DNA from: Ichthyophthirius multifiliis
Lineage: Eukaryota; Ciliophora; Oligohymenophorea; Hymenostomatida
NCBI RefSeq assembly: GCF_000220395.1
Contig: NW_004087523.1
Location: forward strand, 1-27,314
Length of the DNA: 27,314 bases
Reading direction: 5' to 3'
The notes beneath the pieces were generated by a model. That model was not told where the DNA came from. It searched no databases and worked only from the letters and a program-made list of their open reading frames with translations. Of the stretch, positions 1 to 11,407 are shown piece after piece. The number at the start of each line of letters is the position of its first letter. The stretch's first letter is position 1. The position numbers and the translations under genes were made by a program.

Positions 1-573
1 AATAAAATATAATAATAAAATATATAAATAAAAAAATATAATAAAATAAAAAAAAAATAATAAAAAAATATATATATATAAATATTTTTTAATATATATA
101 TAAATAAATATATATATTTACATATATATATGATTATATAAACAATACACTTATTTTCATATATTTATATATATATATATAAAATTAATATAAAAATTTA
201 TTTTTACATATTTTTATAGATATTTATATTTATCACATATATTTATATTTAAACATTTTTTTTATATATAATTAATTATAAATCGAATTATATTAAAAAT
301 AAAAAATTTGAAATATAATTTTTATATTATAATTAGTTTATTTTTTTATATTTTAGGAAAATTTTTTTTTTTATCATTTTTATTTAATTCAATTTTAAAT
401 TATTCAAATAAATTTTTATGATTTTAAATTCAATAAATATTTTATATATATATAATTTTAATTTATTTTAATTTTATATATTTTTTATATATTTATTTTT
501 ATATATATAATACAATATTTACTACTTTTTTTTATAAAAAAATAATTTGATTTGATATTAACTTATAATAAAA
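1..573. other. AT-rich non-coding edge
   Basis: This stretch is almost purely A and T, with TA-dinucleotide tracts and T runs. I see no ORF with coding character, no telomeric C4A2-type repeat and no RNA gene. It should hold the promoter of the membrane-PX gene that starts at 574, but I cannot point to a specific element. Confidence 0.6.
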
Positions 574-1997
574 ATGATCTTATTTTTTTTATATTTTTAT
601 CTTTTCTTAATATTTTTATTTTTTGTGTTATCATTATTTATTAATATGTATTTTTTTTATAAAAAAGATTATACTTTATTAAAAATAAAAAACAAATATT
701 TTTCTCATATATATATTTTATTTATCCTAAAAAATAATTTTTATAAAAATAAAAATAATTATTCATACAGTTAGATATTTTATAATATATTAAAGTTAAA
801 AGTTTATATGTTTTAAATCTATTGCGATTATGACGATTACGATTGTTTATCAATATTTTTGTTTTAGCTGATTTTACCTATAGATACAATCCGCCTATTA
901 ATTTAAATTTTTCTAAATTTTAAAAGAAAAAACTATTTTAAAATAAAAACGGATAATTTTTATTCTTAAGATTTTTAATCAAGCAGATACTACAATTAAT
1001 TATAATATTAATAAGCATTTCCCAAATAATAATTTTGATTTTTGTATAATAATAAAATGCATAAATAATTCTTCTATAAATATATATAACAAATCTACTT
1101 TCTAATATGGCATAATATTATGCAATATTTTAAGACAAAAAGTGTATAGGCATAACAAATAAATTCACAAAATTAAATGGATAAATAGGACTATTAGTAA
1201 ATGCCATAATATACGGAATTACAAGCAAAAATATATATTAATAATAATATTATAACGATTAAGTAAATATATAATTTTATTTAATGAGTACGTATTTAAT
1301 ATTTTAAAGCTTATTTTAAGTCTATATAAGTGTATATGATAAGGATTATAAGTATACTTTTAATGAAAAGAATGAAATTGAAAGTATAAAATCTAGTACA
1401 ATTGACATTCAAGAATAAAATATAAAAGAATAACTTTTATAATTAGAAAATAATAATAATTTTTAGGATATAAAAATAGAAAATATTACTATTGATAAGT
1501 TTATAGAAAGTATAAAATATTAGAAAAAAACTATTGTATATGAAATTAAATATTCTTTAAATAATAAAAAATCTCAAAAATAATTTGTTTGTAAAAAATC
1601 ATTTAGAGAATTCGCAATTTTAAACAATAATGAAAAATTTAAATAATATTAATCAATTTTTCCTAAAAAAAAAGAAAAAAATTCTGTTCTTTCTTTACAA
1701 GAAATATAACTAAGAAAAAAATAACTTTCTGATTATTTAAAAAATATTATAAACTCAAACTATTAAAAAGAAATTCTTGAATTTTTACAAACTGAAGATA
1801 AACAATAAATTATAGGAAATAAAAAAGGTTTTTTTTAATAAATATATATATATATATAAATATATATATATATATTTATAGGTGATAATGAAAATAAGAA
1901 TTATTATTAAAATAAATTAACTAAATATCTACATGCAGAAACGATATGGGAACAAAAAGAAGAAATGGAGATTTCTGAAGAAAAATAAATATATTGA
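574..1997 (+). CDS. Multi-pass membrane protein with C-terminal PX domain
   Basis: Read in code 6, this gives about 456 residues. The N-terminal two thirds is hydrophobic with several likely membrane segments (for example the start, around nt 850-920, around 985-1060 and 1160-1210). It is followed by a charged linker and a PX (phox-homology) domain at roughly nt 1470-1815, with the features SFREF, the proline-containing loop IFPKKK and RKKQLSDYL; PX domains usually bind phosphoinositides on endosomal membranes. The end is acidic (EQKEEMEISEEKQIY) before TGA at 1995. One intron, 1828-1881 (GT..TAG, TA-rich), joins two in-frame exons. The frame entering from 574 must shift by one missing base somewhere between the A run 945-949 and the T run 972-976. 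The start at 574 follows AAAA, as in neighbouring genes; an in-frame ATG at 808 is the alternative, and the part before 808 is less certain. The PX call is firm; the membrane part is inferred from hydrophobicity. Confidence 0.62.
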
Positions 1998-2130
1998 ATA
2001 AGATATAAAATATATATATATAGACATATAAAAAATTTAAATATATATATATAAAAAAAAGAAAAAATTATAATATCAAAATAAATAAAAGAATATTTTA
2101 CTGTTTAAACATAAATATATATAAAATAAA

Positions 2131-3657
2131 ATGAAAATAATAAATGTATATAATAAACTATAATAAAAACTTGAGAAAAAAATTAAACTAAAGAATTCTT
2201 TAAATATAAATCTTCAAGTTTTAAAAGATTTTATAATAGAATAAAAATTAGGAAAAGGTTCATTTAGTACTGTATATAAAGTTCTTCGAATAACCGACAA
2301 TAAAATATATGCATTAAAACGTATTAAATTAAATACATTAACATAAAAAGAACAGGAAAATGCATTAAACGAAATCAGAATATTAGCTTCTATAAAAAAC
2401 GAGTATATAATAAGATTTAAATAGGCAATATATAATGAAGAAATGAATGAATTATATATAATAATGAATTTTGGAGAAGGCGGAGACTTGAGATAAAAAA
2501 TATAAATTTTATAATAAAAGAATATGTTTTTGGAAGAAAAAACTATTTGGAATTATATTTATTAGTTAACTTTGGGTTTAAAGGCTTTACATGATGTTAA
2601 TATTATACATAGAGATTTAAAACCTAGCAATGTATTTTTTAGTAAAATGTAAGATTAGATTTTTATTGCGGATTTGAATATTGCAAAGAAAATTAATAAG
2701 TATGGATTCTTATATACATAAACTGGAACTCCTAATTATTCTTCTCCTGAAGTCTGGAAATATATACCATATAATTAAAAAAGTGATATATGGTCATTAG
2801 GGTGCTTAATATATGAAATGACTTGCTTAAAACCTCCTTTTTTATCTAAAGATAATGAAGATTTGTCCAAGAAAATTTCTAAAGGATATTTTGAGGACAT
2901 CCCAAGTAATTATAGTTAAGAATTAAACCTTTTTATTAAAAAAATGTTAAACCTAAACCCTGAATAGAGGCCTTGTTGTGATTAAATTTTGGAGTTTTTA
3001 AAGAATTTTTGGAAAATTGGAAATGAAATGTCTAGTAAAAATGTGCTTTTGAATACTATAAGAATAGAAAATAACTAGCCTTTAAATATTTGCATAAAAA
3101 AATAATTACCAAAAGCATAATATGATGTCAATTTATTTTAAGAATATAGGAATAAGTAATTTTTATAGAAAAAAATACTGAAAAAAAGCAATGGTTTTTA
3201 AATAAATAACTCGAGTAATGATATATATTAGATAAAGATGAAAAACTATAATATGTAGTATAATTGTTCTAGTATTAATATTTTGTAAAAAAATGAATTG
3301 TAAAAAAAAATAGATAGCTTTAATTAAAATGATGAGTTATATTAAAAATATAGATCGATTTCTATTTAACCTCAAACGGAATTAAATATAATAGTTTCTT
3401 CGGTACCTAATTTGTAAAATTCATAAAAAATTAAAATTTTGTAAGAAAGCAAATAAGAGACTATTCCAAGTTTACCTATTATAAATTAAATTAAAAAAAA
3501 ATAATAAATTATAGATAAAAATATTGAAAAACCTTTTAATTATTATAATAAAAAAAAAAAATATTAATAAAATTTATAGTTCCCTAAAAATTTATATAAT
3601 ATAAAATTGTTTGCTAGTTAAGATTAAAAAATAAGTAAATTTTGTTAATCTCCATGA
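2131..3657 (+). CDS. NEK-like (NIMA-related) serine/threonine protein kinase
   Basis: A single uninterrupted code-6 frame of 508 residues. The kinase domain spans about residues 34-295: glycine loop GKGSFSTVYK (41-50), ATP lysine K63 in YALKRI, helix-C glutamate near E81, GEGGDL after the hinge, catalytic loop HRDLKPSN (D162), and activation segment ending in GTPNYSSPEVW, the form typical of the NEK family. The metal-binding DFG is DLN here (D181-L-N); the aspartate is kept and DLN variants are known in some protist NEKs, so activity is plausible. The roughly 210-residue tail is rich in N, Q, K and S with no domain I recognise. NEKs act in ciliates on cilia length, basal bodies and division; which applies here cannot be seen. 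It starts 133 bp after the PX gene, on the same strand. The start is preceded by AAA, and no intron or frame break is seen. Confidence 0.9.
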
Positions 3658-4633
3658 ATTTTAGTTTTATTATTTTTTTAGAGATAAAATGCTATTATTT
3701 ATAATAATAAAAAAATATCTAATATATATTTGATAATTTTTATATATAAATTTAGTTTTTTTATTATTATTTTTTTAATTTAATTAAATATATATTAGAT
3801 GGGAAAAATAATATATACTTTATATTTTAAATTATAATTTTTTATACTTATTTTAATAAAAAAATTGTTTAGATATTATTATATATATATATATTTTTTA
3901 ATATTTTTATTATATTTTTATATAAGTTAATCAAAATAAATAAAAAAAAATTTAATTTTTAAAATTAAAATTTTTATAATGAAAAAACTATAATAATAAT
4001 TAATATATTTATAAGAATAAAAAATTGATATATTTTTTTTTTACATTTATACCAATATTTAATTTTAAGTGTTTATTTAATTAATTATTTAGTAATTTTT
4101 TTTCTATAATTATTTTTTAAAATAGAAAATTAAGTAATATTTTATAAAAATTAATTTCTAATAAAAAATTTGCTTGATTTATTAAATATTATTTATATAA
4201 ATCACATATTTATGAAAAAAAAAAAATAACATATTATATACTATTTTTTAAATTATTTTTATTTATTATTATAAAATATAATTAACAATTATTTTATTAA
4301 ATATTATTCTTTTTAAATGAATTTTTATTTAATTCGAATAAATATCTTATTTAAATTAAATTAAACAAAGTTTAAATAATAATAATTTAAAGTTTTATTA
4401 ATTATTGATTGAGTATTTGTATATATAATAAAAAAAAAAAATATAATTAATTTATCTAATCAAATTAAAAATATATAAATAAAACATATTTTTTATTATT
4501 TTTTTTAAGAAAAATCAATTTTTTATTATAATAATATATTAAATATATTAAATAAATAATTTTTTTTTTTTTTAACAAAATGAGAAACAAACAAAAAAAT
4601 AATAAAATAAAATTAAGAATTTTTTTAAAAAAA
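3658..4633. other. AT-rich convergent intergenic region
   Basis: This lies between the converging kinase and RING genes. It consists of A/T runs and short TA repeats, with no ORF of coding character and no RNA structure I could recognise. It should carry both 3' ends. Confidence 0.6.
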
Positions 4634-5191
4634 TCATTATTTTTGGCTTTCAAAATCAATAATAGAATTTTATTCTTAATTATATAAATATATAGTTTGT
4701 TATTTTTATTTATTTTCGTTATTTCCTTATATAATTATCAAACTACTCATATTTTCTTAAATTTAAATTAATTAGCAGGATTTTTATTCTTTTTCTTCTT
4801 CAGTATCATCATCAATTAAAATTATATAATTTTCATCATTTTTAATTTATTATTCTTATACAAATTTACATTCTTTCACATGACTTTGTAAATTACATAA
4901 TTAACCTTCCCATTTACAATTTGGTTCTGCCCTACATAATACTTAAATTTCGTCTATTATTGAGCTCGCGATTAAATTAGGTTATGTTTTTTCTTATTTC
5001 TGTAAATTTTTTCTACATATAGGACAATCTTTTCTTTATAACATCCAAAGAGCTATACATTATTTACAAAAGGTATGAGAACATGATACTAAAACTGGTC
5101 TTCGGAAAACATCATAGCATATTGAACAATATAAGTGTTTAGAAATTTGAGATTTATTTTTAAAAATTATTTTTGATTTTTTAGAAACCAT
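4634..5191 (-). CDS. RING finger plus TRAF-type zinc finger protein, probable E3 ubiquitin ligase
   Basis: 185 residues in one clean code-6 frame, ATG at 5191 and TGA at 4636-4634. Near the N-terminus is a complete C3HC4 RING: C22-x2-C25, C37-x-H39-x2-C42-x2-C45, C56-P-I-C59, with the usual CSHTFCKQCI core. About 25 residues later comes a TRAF/SIAH-type zinc finger, C86-x5-C92 and H104-x3-C108. The C-terminal 70 residues are acidic and Q/N-rich (IDDDTEEEKEQ). RING plus TRAF-type finger is the layout of RING E3 ligases such as the RNF41/NRDP1, LNX and TRAF groups; it is shorter than most because it lacks a substrate domain such as MATH. It would recruit a ubiquitin-loaded E2 through the RING. 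Substrates cannot be inferred. It converges on the NEK-like kinase gene. Confidence 0.88.
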
Positions 5192-6463
5192 GTTTTTATT
5201 TTTTTAAAATTTTTTTTAATTTTGATTATTATTTTTATCTTTTTGTTATATAAATTTAATGCTTGATTTTATTTATTATTATTATTTTTTAGCGCATTTA
5301 AACTATATTATATTAAAATTAAAAAAAAATAGAATATATTTAAGTAAAATTTGATTTTTAAAAGTTGATTTTTTTTACTATATAAAGAGATATTTTTTTC
5401 CCTAAAATTTTTTTTATTTATGAAAAAAAATAAAAAAAAAATATTTTTTAAACTTAAAAAAAAAAAAAACTTTTTAATAGATAAATATTTCAAATTTAAA
5501 ATAAATATAATTAATTAATTTTATTTTAAATATTTTAATGTTTTTTTAATGTAATAATATAAACTTTCATAAATCTTATTATTTATATTAGTTTATTTAA
5601 AAAATAATTTAAATTTAATATTTTTATTGTTTAATTAATACTAATCTATTTTTAATTGTTATGATAAATATAAAGAGGATAAATTTATAATAAAATAATT
5701 TTGATTATAATATATGAAATTTTCACTTTTCAAATTAATTTAAAAAATATTTCTATTAATTAGGATAAATAGATTTTTTAAACAAACTATGATAAGAAAA
5801 ATTTTAATTTAATAAATTTTTTAGTGATATTTTTTTCTATTTAAAAATAAAAAAATACTAAATTATGTACTTTTTATAAAATTATTACATTTTTTATTAA
5901 AATTAATCATATTTTGTTAATTTTATATCCAAAATAATACCAAAGTTATTTGAAATTTTCAAAAAAATTACTATCATTAATTATAAATTTATCTATAAAC
6001 TCATTATTAATTTACAAATATTGTTATATACATTATTATTATTAAAATTGTTAGATTAAAATCATATTTAAATTAAAATTTTAAAATTGGTTATTATTTA
6101 ATAATAATTTATATTTATTATTTCAAATACATTTTTAGATTATAATATTGTCTTTACTATTTAAATTTTAGTTTAAATATTTTTTTTTTACAGTTAAATT
6201 AAAATTAAAGATATTCTCTCTTTTTTATATTTTTTATAATATAATATAATATATTAACATTCTATTCTTATAGTTAAAAATTATGAAAATATTCAATTTA
6301 AAGATATATTATATGAACATTATTATACTTTTATATTAAAATAAAAAAAAAAAATTGAAATATTTATTATGTTTAAAAGTTATTATTTTTAAATATTATT
6401 ATAATAATTTTTATTTAATTGATATATTGTATCTTTAATAAAGTAAAAGATTACGGAAATTTT
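5192..6463. other. Long AT-rich intergenic region
   Basis: This lies between the RING gene start and the 3' end of the coiled-coil gene. Most of it is A/T runs. A 52-residue code-6 ORF on the minus strand (6065-5907) ends in a protein-like stretch containing FKQLWYYFGYKINKI, but with only TGA as a stop such ORFs arise often by chance, so I do not call it a gene. Nothing else stands out. Confidence 0.45.
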
Positions 6464-6758
6464 TCAAAAATCATTAGAAATTTAATCATATTATTACTTT
6501 TTTAATTCTTAAAGAAGCGCATTATATTCTTTTCTATAAGAATTATATAAAAATAAATTCAATTTTTAAAATTTTATATAAATAATTTATTATAAATAAA
6601 AAATTAAAATAAAATATGTTTTTATTAGATATTTTCTTTTTATTTTAAATGAGAAAAAAAAAATATATATATATATATTTATATATAAATAAAAAAAAAT
6701 AATTTTATTTCTTTTATTAAAATAAAAATATTATAATATTATAATTAATTTATAGAAA

Positions 6759-6838
<80 letters not shown>

Positions 6839-9052
6839 TTACTTTCTTAATTAATTTATTTTTTTTAGTCCTTCAATCTCTTAAAGCATACTTTTTTTCT
6901 CTTCAATTAATTTTTTAATTTATTAATTTAGTTAAATACTATTATCTTCGTCATTATTTTTAACTAAAGAAGTATCTTTTTAATTATCAATAATTATACT
7001 TGAGTTATTTTTTAATTCTATGCCTTTAATTTCTGAAGAAGATATACTTTTTTTATCTTCGATATCAGTTTAAGATAATTTGTCTTATTTAATTTTTTAT
7101 TTTTATAATTATTAAATTGTATAATTAAGTTAATTAATATTTATTTGATATATATTAAGCTTTTCTTCATATTCTAACTTTTTTATTCTTTCTTAATTTA
7201 ATTAAGTATTAATTTCAAATATATACTAATCTTTATCTTAATATTATATTTATTATCCTTTATTTTACATTTATTCAATTTATATTTGATTTTATTCTAT
7301 TAACAATATTTTTTCTTAAAAAGTAACTTTTATTTATTCCTTTTCTTATTTTAGTTTATTTATTTATATATTTTATTATTCTAATTTTTATGTTATTTCT
7401 TCTATTATTCTCTCATTTTCTTTTAAGTTAAATTCTTTTTATTTTAGTTGTACTTGGAGTTCTTAATTTTCTTTTAAAATTTCAGTATTTTTTAAATCAA
7501 AATGGTCTATATTTAGATTTTTTTATTATAATTCTTAAATTTTTATTTATAAATCTTTTAATTATTAATCTTATTCTTTTATTTTTTAAACTTATTATAA
7601 ATCTTTGTCTTTAGTTACTTATTAAATTGTGTTTTCTTATTCTTTTATTTTTTTTCCAAAGAATTACATATTTCTTAATATTCTTATTTTTTTTTAAATA
7701 ATTATTCATTTTTATCTACTAATTCAATATTATTTTATTATAATTAATAATTTTTATCTTAAAATTGATTATTTTTTTCTTATAATTGTATATTTTTTTC
7801 TTATAATTGTATATTTTTATCTTAAAATTAATTATTATTTTCTTCTAAAAAGTTGATTTTTTATTAAAATTAATCATTTTTTACTTTTAAAATTTGATTT
7901 TTTTATTATAAACTATTATTTTATTCCAAATAAAGATTATTTTATTAATCTAAAGAATTAATCTTTTCCTAAAGATATTTTTTTTAATCAAAATATTCAT
8001 TATTCTATAATTTAATTTAATTTTCTAAATATGATTTTTATTATTCATATTCTTTACTTTTTTGTTCAAAAAAACTCGTTTTTTCATCCAAAGTTAATTT
8101 TTGGTTTTCAAAAAAAATAATTTTGTTTTCAAATTCTTTATTTTTTTATTCCAAAATAATTATTTAGCCCTAAAAATCGTTATTTTTTTATTAAATTTGT
8201 TAAATACTTTATTAATTTTCCTTTAAAATATATAAAATTTCCCTTTCATTTTTTTAACTTTCTTCCAATTGTTTTTAAAGAATTTAATTTTGGTTAATAA
8301 ATTCAGCATTTTTATCCTATAAATTATTTATTTATTCGTTTAAAAGTTTATTTTTTTCATTCAATTCATCTAAGTTTGTATTTAAACATTAAACAATCTT
8401 ATTTTTTACTCCAATAAATTCTTAAGGTCCAATATCTGCTTTTAAATATCCTCAATTTACTTATCTTTTTCTTATATAGACTATATATTTAGCTAATCTT
8501 ATTTTCTTATAAATAAATTTAATCCCTAATAATCGAATTAATATTTTCTTCGTGTAATTTTTACATTTATAGTATTTTTGTTCTAAGTTCATGGGTTTTT
8601 TCTTCATCTCTATAAAAATTATTTTTGGTTCTTGAATTAGTATTTTTTTTGCTTTCTTAACTTGTATTTATAACTTTAACAACTAATTAATTGTTGTTTT
8701 ATTTAAAACTGTCTTTTATTTCCATTTAATAATTCAATTTTTTCTTATATATATTCTTATATGAATTATTTGTAGAAATTAAATTTAAATATTTATTGTT
8801 AGGAGAATTTTAATTTGAATTGTAAACTTTTTAATTCTTTTTTTTGATTATTAAGTTCTAGATATATTACATTTATTATTAAAAGGGCTGATTTTGGTGT
8901 TTGTTGAGACTTTTGGAAGCTTTTAATGTCTGGGCTTTGTTTTATTCAAAAATATTGTTTTTTTAATTATTATATTCGATGATTTTCTCGGGATTACGCA
9001 ATGAAGTACTTTTTAAGTATTTTTGATTACTTAAGTTTACTTATATTTCCAT
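6464..9052 (-). CDS. Long glutamine-rich coiled-coil protein (frame breaks)
   Basis: About 760 residues in code 6, ATG at 9052 after an A run. The first 150-200 residues are N/S/Q-rich and disordered (NSNQNSPNNKYLN), and the rest is almost continuous heptad coiled coil rich in E, K, Q, N and L. No enzymatic domain is seen, so a structural or scaffold role is only an inference. The reading frame has to change five times, each by one base and each at an A/T run: near 8940-8943, 8828-8832, 8466-8470, 8402-8407 and 7648-7655. The first two are less sure. A 309-nt intron (6842-6534, GTAAAA..TATAG) holds a (TA)35 tract; removing it joins the coil in frame to a short final exon (6533-6464) that ends QQYDQISNDF and TGA. 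Frameshifts may be sequence errors or gene decay. Coiled-coil identity is firm; exact protein is not. Confidence 0.72.
6764..6833. repeat. (TA)35 microsatellite
   Basis: Seventy bases of perfect TA dinucleotide, by far the longest uninterrupted TA tract in the window. It lies inside the 309-nt intron of the coiled-coil gene. Length is likely to vary between cells and between assemblies. Confidence 0.97.
7711..7836 (-). repeat. Tandem 21-nt repeat encoding coiled-coil heptads
   Basis: Six consecutive 21-nt units on the minus strand, each coding seven residues of the pattern N-x-Q-L/F-Q-E/D-K. Units at 7815-7795 and 7794-7774 are identical (NIQLQEK twice), and units at 7836-7816 and 7773-7753 encode the same heptad (NNQFQDK); the last two units are diverged. 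The repeat length equals one coiled-coil heptad, so the DNA repeat and the protein repeat are in register. It looks like recent duplication of a heptad-coding unit. Confidence 0.85.
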
Positions 9053-9296
9053 TTTTTTTATAATTTTTAGATTTTTTTTTTTTTTTTAACAAATTAAATT
9101 TTTAACTTTTTTATAATAAAATATTAAATTATAAGTTAAAAATATAAAATTAAAAATAAAATTTTTATGTAATTTTTTTTATTAAATATGAAACAGTTAA
9201 AAAATAGAAAAAAAAAAAAAATTATAAAAAAATAGGGAAAAAAATAATAAAAAAAAAATCAAAAAAAAAATAAATATATAAAAGTTAAAAAATAAA
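9053..9296. promoter_or_regulatory. Shared divergent promoter region
   Basis: This is a space of 244 bases between the divergent coiled-coil and ankyrin/FYVE-like genes, so both promoters must lie within it or within 5' transcribed sequence. It is very A/T-rich with long A and T runs. No specific binding motif can be named. Confidence 0.4.
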
Positions 9297-11060
9297 ATGG
9301 CTGATAAACTTGAAGAAAACGAAATTCTTGATTAAGATGGAGAATAGGAAGAAGACGAAGAATAAATGAAAAAAAAAGGAAACGAAAAATTATTATACTT
9401 AACTTAAAAAGGTCAAATAGAAGATTTAAAAAAAATATTAGAAAAAAAACAATATTCAAATATAAATATAGAAGATAAAAAAAAATGGACACCTTTAGTA
9501 TGGGCAAGTTGTAAAAACTATGTAGATATAGTTCGATTATTATTATCATATGATGCTCATAAATATTATTTAGAAGAAAACTAATAGGATAAAAAAACTA
9601 CATTAGGACATATAAATAATTAATGTAAATAATCGCCTTTATAATGGTCTACTTATAAAGGAAATATTAATATAGTATGGCTTTTGTTAAATAAAGGTAT
9701 TTCTTGGGAAGATACTGATTCTTTTGGAAATAATTGTGTACATTTAGCTGCTAGTGGTGGAGATCTTAAAGTTTTTTAATGTTATATGATGTTAGGGGTT
9801 GAAGTTGACGCTTTAAATTCTAGAGGACATAAGGCTTATGATTTAGCAACAAATGAACATATAAAAGAGTTAATTAAAAGCCATAAATAATCTAAAACTT
9901 GTGCAAAAACAGGAGAAGTAATTTTTATTAAAAAAAAATAAAATTAAAAAAAAGAAAATAAAAGGAATTTAATTCTTATATAAAAAAACATTGGTGTTCT
10001 ACTTGTCTAAAGTTCTTTTGTGATAAAGCTTATAGAATTGAATGGAGTTGGGATACACATGAAAGCCAAGAAAAGGAAAGATTAGATGGTAAATGTATAT
10101 CTTGTTGGGAAAATATTGCATAAAAATCAGAAGGATTAAAGGATAAAATGAAAGAATATGAATATAAAGGTTTAAGTGAGAAATTATAAGAAATAGAAGA
10201 TTTTGGAATTGAAATTGATTTAAAATTATTAAATGAAGCTAAGGTTATTTAGGAAAGATTAAGAACTTAAAATTAAATAAAAGATTTCATTAATTCTTTG
10301 AAAATAGTTGAAAATTATAAAACTATATTAAAAAGTGCTAATATTATTGCAGAAATAAGGGAAAATGCTAAATAAAGAGGTGTTTAATTAGATTAAGATA
10401 TACTCGAGTTAATGTAATAGTAAATTGATAGATTAGTTTCGGAAAGAAATCTTAGATTTGAATTAGATAATATAGACGGGGGAGATTGTAATCCGGAATA
10501 AGTGAAGAATTTAGAAAATCTAATTAATATTGTATTTATATATATATATTTATATATGTGTTTATTTTTCTATTTATTAATAAGGCAAAAGAAAAAGGAG
10601 TGGCGTAAAACTATTTAGATGATGCTGAAGTTTTAAAAGGAAAAATGGCTAGGTCTATTTAATGTTCTGATATATTTAAATAATTTTGCGATTATCCAGT
10701 TAGGCCTGAATATATAGAACCGATTTATATAGATAGGAAAACTTAAAAACCTTTTGATCCTATTACTAAAAAACCTGCTGATTTAAAACTTTTGGCAGCC
10801 CCACCGAAAAAATCAAAAAAGAAAGTTCCAAAATATATAACTCCGGAATGGTCGAATAATTTAGATGAATTTATGAAGGTTATTATAACTATTGAAGAAT
10901 TGTTAAAATAAGCTGAAGAATTAGATCTTAAAAAAGAATTTATTGATAAATGTAATGAATAAATTATTAGAATGAGAAAAGAGCATAAACATAGAAAAGG
11001 ACATGAGTTATAAGATAAAATTGTTGCCGAATATAAAGCTGCATAGAAGAAAAAAAATGA
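9297..11060 (+). CDS. Ankyrin-repeat protein with FYVE-like zinc finger
   Basis: About 554 residues in three exons. Exon 1 (9297-9917) begins acidic, then has ankyrin repeats at about residues 35-195 (WTPLVWASCKNYVDIVRLLL; CVHLAASGGDLKVF). Removing a 47-nt intron (9918-9964, GTAATT..AAAAG) creates a finger C-x2-T-x3-F-x4-KKHWC-x2-C-L-x2-FC (C202 to C226) that matches FYVE spacing exactly, except that the second cysteine is threonine. A CxxC follows (KCISCW). Exon 2 (9965-10531) and exon 3 (10585-11060), split by a 53-nt intron, encode charged helices and a lysine/proline-rich stretch. FYVE fingers bind PI3P on endosomes; with one ligand missing this is unproven. The natural stop TGA at 11058 is reached only if the A run 11050-11057 lacks one base; otherwise the frame runs through low-complexity DNA to TGA at 11335. 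An earlier alternative to the 47-nt intron is a missing A in its A run. Confidence 0.75.
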
Positions 11061-11179
11061 TTTTTATATAAATATTTATTTTAGTTTTTTTTAATAATTT
11101 CTTATTATTTTAGTTAAATATTTTATTTTTTTTTTTAAAAAAAAAATATATTAATTTTTAATATATCAAAAAAAAAAAT

Positions 11180-11407
11180 ATGGAAATTTTTAGTTTTTAA
11201 AATAAAAAAATTGGAAATATAAAAATTAAAAGAATATTCTCTCTAAATAATAAAAAAATAATTATAAATACTAATTTAATAAAAAATTAAAATAAAGACT
11301 AAATTAAAACATTACTTTAATAGAAAAATCCAACTGATATTAAGAATAAGGAATATTAATATTTTTGTAATCTGAATATTTTAGAAAAATATAGACTCTA
11401 ACCTTGA
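11180..11407 (+). CDS. Possible small protein, unrecognised
   Basis: A 75-residue code-6 ORF from ATG at 11180 to TGA at 11405. It is basic and lysine/asparagine-rich, with a more protein-like second half (LLQQKNPTDIKNKEYQYFC, EKYRLQP). The start is preceded by an A run as in other genes. No domain, signal peptide or membrane segment is seen. Because only TGA stops translation, an ORF of this length can occur by chance, so the call rests on composition alone. It could instead be the tail of an unspliced neighbour. Confidence 0.38.

Noticed and set aside
4465-4659. Minus-strand 64-residue hydrophobic ORF
   Set aside because: Phenylalanine-, leucine- and lysine-rich translation of A/T runs that overlaps the end of the RING gene in another frame; no coding character.
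5308-5493. Minus-strand 61-residue ORF
   Set aside because: Pure low-complexity F/K/N/I sequence from A and T runs in intergenic DNA.
9259-9549. Minus-strand 96-residue ORF
   Set aside because: Antisense of the ankyrin/FYVE-like gene start; hydrophobicity is a product of reading A-rich coding DNA backwards.
11050-11337. Ankyrin/FYVE-like frame read straight on to TGA at 11335
   Set aside because: Beyond 11060 the sequence turns into long T and A runs; a one-base error in the A run next to TGA at 11058 is simpler.
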